Part shown: positions 6,592 to 8,653 of the stretch, piece by piece | Layout: every line of letters begins with the position of its first letter | Position numbering within the stretch: the first letter of the stretch is position 1 | Assembly: GCA_017395725.1 (NCBI GenBank) | Contig: JAFQOB010000213.1 | Span: 1 to 8,653 of the forward strand | Direction: 5' to 3' | DNA: 8,653 nucleotides | From: Clostridia bacterium | GTDB lineage: Bacteria > Bacillota_A > Clostridia > Oscillospirales > CAG-272 | Notes under the pieces: generated by a model | What the model saw: only the letters and a program-made list of their open reading frames with translations | Databases searched by the model: none | What the model was told of the DNA's origin: nothing | Position numbers and translations under genes: made by a program

Positions 6592-8238
6592 ATGAAAAGA
6601 TTTGCAAAATTATTGGTTTTAGCTCTTTCAGTTGTAATCATTGCCTCCTTGTTTGTAGCGAGTTCTTTGGCGGCAGAGATTGTTGACCCCAATACACTTC
6701 AACCCGGAAGTGACAGAGTTATCTTTATCAAAGATGCTCCAAGAGATGAAAACAACAACATTATCGGTCAGCCGGATGGAGATGGTACAGGCTCTGACGC
6801 TTCAAATCCTATGTGGACTGTTGATCATGAAAATTTTGATCCCGATGCTGACCATCCCAAATGGCATCTTCAGACAGCTTTCTATCAGGCGACTGAAATT
6901 CTCGCTGAAACAGGCGGTACAATCGTTATCTGCGGTCCCGTATATTTTGGTGTCGGTGAAAGTTACGGTTCGGGCAGTTATGAAAGGGACGTGTATACAG
7001 CTTTTTTTGGAGATAACGTTATTAAGATTACTTCTGTTTACGACGGTGTTGACTATCGTGAAACAGCCGGTGCGAAAATTATAATAGATAGTCCGGCGAT
7101 GTTATCGGTTCGCGGATCCTCCGTTTGGGAAAACGTTGATATTGCAACGGCGGCTTATGACCGTGCAATTACATTTGGCGAATATCGCACGTTGATAGGC
7201 GAGGGGGTAAACTGCTATCCTCTCAATTCGATGGTAGAAGGAATTGCACAAGACTACATAAGCTTGGCTGCCGGCCACAGATACTCCGGAAGTGAAGATG
7301 CAACCACAAATCTTACAGTTTTGTCCGGTACTTATAACTATATTACAGGCGGTGTGTGGGGAACAGTTGCTACTCAAAAAATGGAAAATGCTAACGTAAA
7401 TCTTACCCTTGGCGGAACGACAAAGGTTCTTGGTATTGTTTCCGGTACGGTTCGCCAAAAAGCAGGTTTCTCCGGTAACGTAAATATTACAATTAACGGC
7501 GGTACTTACGAGGGTGATATTAACTGCGTAGGTGCTACCGGTATGCTTAACACAGACGGCAAGGTTATGTTGAAGATTAACGGCGGTGATTTTAAGAACG
7601 CATATGCCATCAATCAGGCTGCTTTTGCCGCAACAAACAATTTGCCCGCAGAATGCACAGTTGACTTCTCCGATTGGACGGGAAAAAAGATTGACCTTGC
7701 ATTTGCTAATAGTATTATTGCTGATATTACAGATGTTAAATACCCCGCAGGTGTCACGGCAGAAGAGTTAAAGGGATTGATTGAAAATTACGATCCTTCA
7801 GCGCCGGAAGCCGGTCTTGAATATATAGAAAGCTTGATAGAGGGAACAGGTTTAAAAATTGGAAAAGTAGCCGAGAATATTCCTGTTATAGTATCTCCCA
7901 CCCTGGCTGATGGAAAGGCGATAACAGTTTCTGAATTTGAAGCGATGATAGAAGAGGCAGACGTAGCGATTAAATCCCCAAATGGCGTTATAGGTACGGG
8001 CTGCAGGGCTACGATTGGTGAGTATATTTTGGAGATTGCAGTCAAAGGCGATATCGACGGCGACGGAACAGTAACGGTATATGATGCACTTATGACCCAA
8101 AAAGCTGTCACCAACAATGGTTCTTTTGGAAGTAATATACGCGAATTTGCGGGAGACGTTGATGAAATTAACGGAACTGACAGTGCCGACGTGGATGCAA
8201 TCCTTGCGCATGTCGTAGGCGAAATGCTTATAGCATAA
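6592..8238 (+). CDS. Secreted beta-helix-type protein ending in a dockerin-like module (array copy 3)
   Basis: 548 residues. Seen: signal peptide (1 to about 27) and the same ectodomain as copies 1 and 2 (about 32-392, with GGTIVICGP, DGVDYRETAGAK, SGTYN, NITINGGTY and KINGGDF). The shared part ends near residue 392; there is no Thr/Pro linker, hydrophobic helix or Lys tail. Instead come a small domain (about 398-474, ending in a GTGC and YILEIAVKG pattern common just before dockerins in Ruminococcaceae-type proteins) and a dockerin-like module (476-540). Loop 1 is canonical: D477, D479, D481, G482, D488. Loop 2 keeps D512, D514 and D523 but has I516-N517 where D-G is usual, so it may bind calcium poorly. 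Known: type I dockerins bind cohesins of scaffoldins. Inferred: this copy is exported and docked on a cohesin protein coded elsewhere. Ectodomain function unknown. Confidence 0.92.
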   Translation: MKRFAKLLVLALSVVIIASLFVASSLAAEIVDPNTLQPGSDRVIFIKDAPRDENNNIIGQPDGDGTGSDASNPMWTVDHENFDPDADHPKWHLQTAFYQATEILAETGGTIVICGPVYFGVGESYGSGSYERDVYTAFFGDNVIKITSVYDGVDYRETAGAKIIIDSPAMLSVRGSSVWENVDIATAAYDRAITFGEYRTLIGEGVNCYPLNSMVEGIAQDYISLAAGHRYSGSEDATTNLTVLSGTYNYITGGVWGTVATQKMENANVNLTLGGTTKVLGIVSGTVRQKAGFSGNVNITINGGTYEGDINCVGATGMLNTDGKVMLKINGGDFKNAYAINQAAFAATNNLPAECTVDFSDWTGKKIDLAFANSIIADITDVKYPAGVTAEELKGLIENYDPSAPEAGLEYIESLIEGTGLKIGKVAENIPVIVSPTLADGKAITVSEFEAMIEEADVAIKSPNGVIGTGCRATIGEYILEIAVKGDIDGDGTVTVYDALMTQKAVTNNGSFGSNIREFAGDVDEINGTDSADVDAILAHVVGEMLIA

Positions 8239-8249
8239 AAGAAGTATAA

Positions 8250-8290
8250 AAAAGCTTTCCTTCCCGCTAAATGCGGAAAGGAAAGCTTTT
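8250..8290 (+). terminator. Rho-independent terminator after array copy 3
   Basis: An 18-base stem with one C-A mismatch: left arm 8250-8267, right arm 8273-8290, 5-base loop. The T-run on this strand is only four bases. The A-run on the left side gives six T in the other direction, so it may work both ways. Confidence 0.8.
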
Positions 8291-8300
8291 ATGTTGTGTG

Positions 8301-8334
8301 CTTATGTTGGTGACGGTTACAACATAAGGTTTTT
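8301..8334 (+). terminator. Second hairpin with T-run, possible back-up terminator
   Basis: CTTATGTTG (8301-8309) pairs perfectly with CAACATAAG (8320-8328) around a 10-base loop, followed by GG and five T (8330-8334). It comes 11 bases after the first terminator, whose T-run is short. Confidence 0.55.
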
Positions 8335-8365
8335 ATAGTAGTGAGAGGTTGGGGCTTTGCCGAAT

Positions 8366-8388
8366 GTTTTGTGTATAAATACCAAAAC
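8366..8388. repeat. Imperfect inverted repeat upstream of copy 4
   Basis: GTTTTG-T-GTAT-AA-ATAC-CAAAAC: ten complementary pairs with one unpaired base. It lies about 80 bases before the copy 4 promoter. It could be a regulator site or a leftover hairpin; no equivalent was seen upstream of copies 2 or 3. Confidence 0.4.
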
Positions 8389-8466
8389 GATATGTACAAT
8401 ATTAATAAATGACTCTTTTTAGTGAATAAAATAATGAAAAAATAAGCTCAAAAATTAAAATAGATA

Positions 8467-8495
8467 TTGCAAAAGACAATTCTATAGTGTATAAT
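8467..8495 (+). promoter_or_regulatory. Promoter of array copy 4
   Basis: TTGCAA (8467-8472), 17-base spacer, TATAAT (8490-8495), duplicating the copy 3 promoter. The RBS AAAAAGGAGA at 8524-8533 lies just before the ATG at 8543. Confidence 0.8.
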
Positions 8496-8542
8496 ACCAA
8501 TAGTTATAAAACAACAAAAATTTAAAAAGGAGATTTATAACG

Positions 8543-8653
8543 ATGAAAAAATTTGCAAAACTTTTGGTTGTAGCACTTTCAGTTGCAATCATTGCTTCCT
8601 TGTTTGCAGTTAACTCTTCAGCAGCAGAGCTTGTTGACCCCAACACACTCACA
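8543..8653 (+). CDS. Fourth array copy, signal peptide and start of mature protein only (cut by window edge)
   Basis: The 37 visible codons encode a signal peptide close to those of copies 2 and 3 (MKKFAKLLVVALS..., ending about NSSAA) followed by ELVDPNTLT. This matches the start of the mature part of copy 3 (EIVDPNTLQ) and, less closely, copy 1 (RVDPTTLA). It is therefore a fourth member of the family. Whether it ends in a membrane anchor, a dockerin or something else cannot be seen. The promoter and RBS are nearly those of copy 3, suggesting a recent duplication that included the control region. Confidence 0.88.
   Translation, partial: MKKFAKLLVVALSVAIIASLFAVNSSAAELVDPNTLT

Larger units (their letters stand above)
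8239..8542. other. 304-base intergenic region between array copies 3 and 4
   Basis: No credible gene. In order it holds two hairpins that look like tandem terminators, an imperfect inverted repeat at 8366-8388, an AT-rich stretch with nothing recognisable (about 8389-8466), then the promoter and RBS of copy 4. Confidence 0.8.

Noticed and set aside
6680..7084. Open frame of 134 codons in another plus-strand frame within copy 3
   Set aside because: Composition and overlap show it is a shadow of copy 3.
1..8653. CRISPR array, tRNA, rRNA, insertion sequence or phage genes
   Set aside because: No direct-repeat spacer pattern, cloverleaf, rRNA-like sequence, transposase or phage-type protein was seen.

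Overview
The window reads as a piece of a low-to-moderate GC Clostridia chromosome, probably a gut-type Oscillospirales/Ruminococcaceae relative. This is inference from four things: strong AGGAG-type ribosome binding sites, AT-rich intergenic spacers, the short type of prolyl-tRNA synthetase with a C-terminal zinc domain, and a dockerin-bearing secreted protein. The species cannot be named from the sequence alone.

Layout. On the minus strand, reading leftwards from about position 1830, prolyl-tRNA synthetase (proS, 318-1757) is followed after 22 bases by the start of a SEDS-family membrane protein (RodA/FtsW/SpoVE type, 1-295), which runs off the window. On the plus strand, from a back-to-back divergent promoter, comes a cytoplasmic two-domain SGNH/GDSL esterase (1910-3013). 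The rest of the window is an array of four paralogous secreted proteins, all on the plus strand: 3155-4615, 4900-6381, 6592-8238 and 8543 to the right edge (truncated). Each complete spacer in the array holds a rho-independent terminator, each copy has its own sigma-A-like promoter and strong RBS, so the copies look like independent transcription units.

The array is the interesting part. All four copies start with a signal peptide, and the three complete ones then carry the same ectodomain of about 360 residues. It looks like a right-handed beta-helix, with rungs built on GTY, INGG-[TK]-Y and INGG-D-F motifs. What follows differs between copies. The first two end in a Thr/Pro/Glu-rich linker, one hydrophobic helix and a Lys tail, a membrane anchor. 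The third has no anchor and ends in a small linker domain plus a type I dockerin-like module. One ectodomain is therefore presented in two ways: fixed in the membrane, or plugged into a cohesin-bearing scaffold. The biochemical function of the ectodomain cannot be read from the sequence; no catalytic motif was recognised.

Other signals: the third and fourth copies share nearly identical promoter cores; a 44-base stretch is identical between the second and third copies although both flanks have diverged, as expected from recent gene conversion; and the second copy has codon use suggesting high expression.
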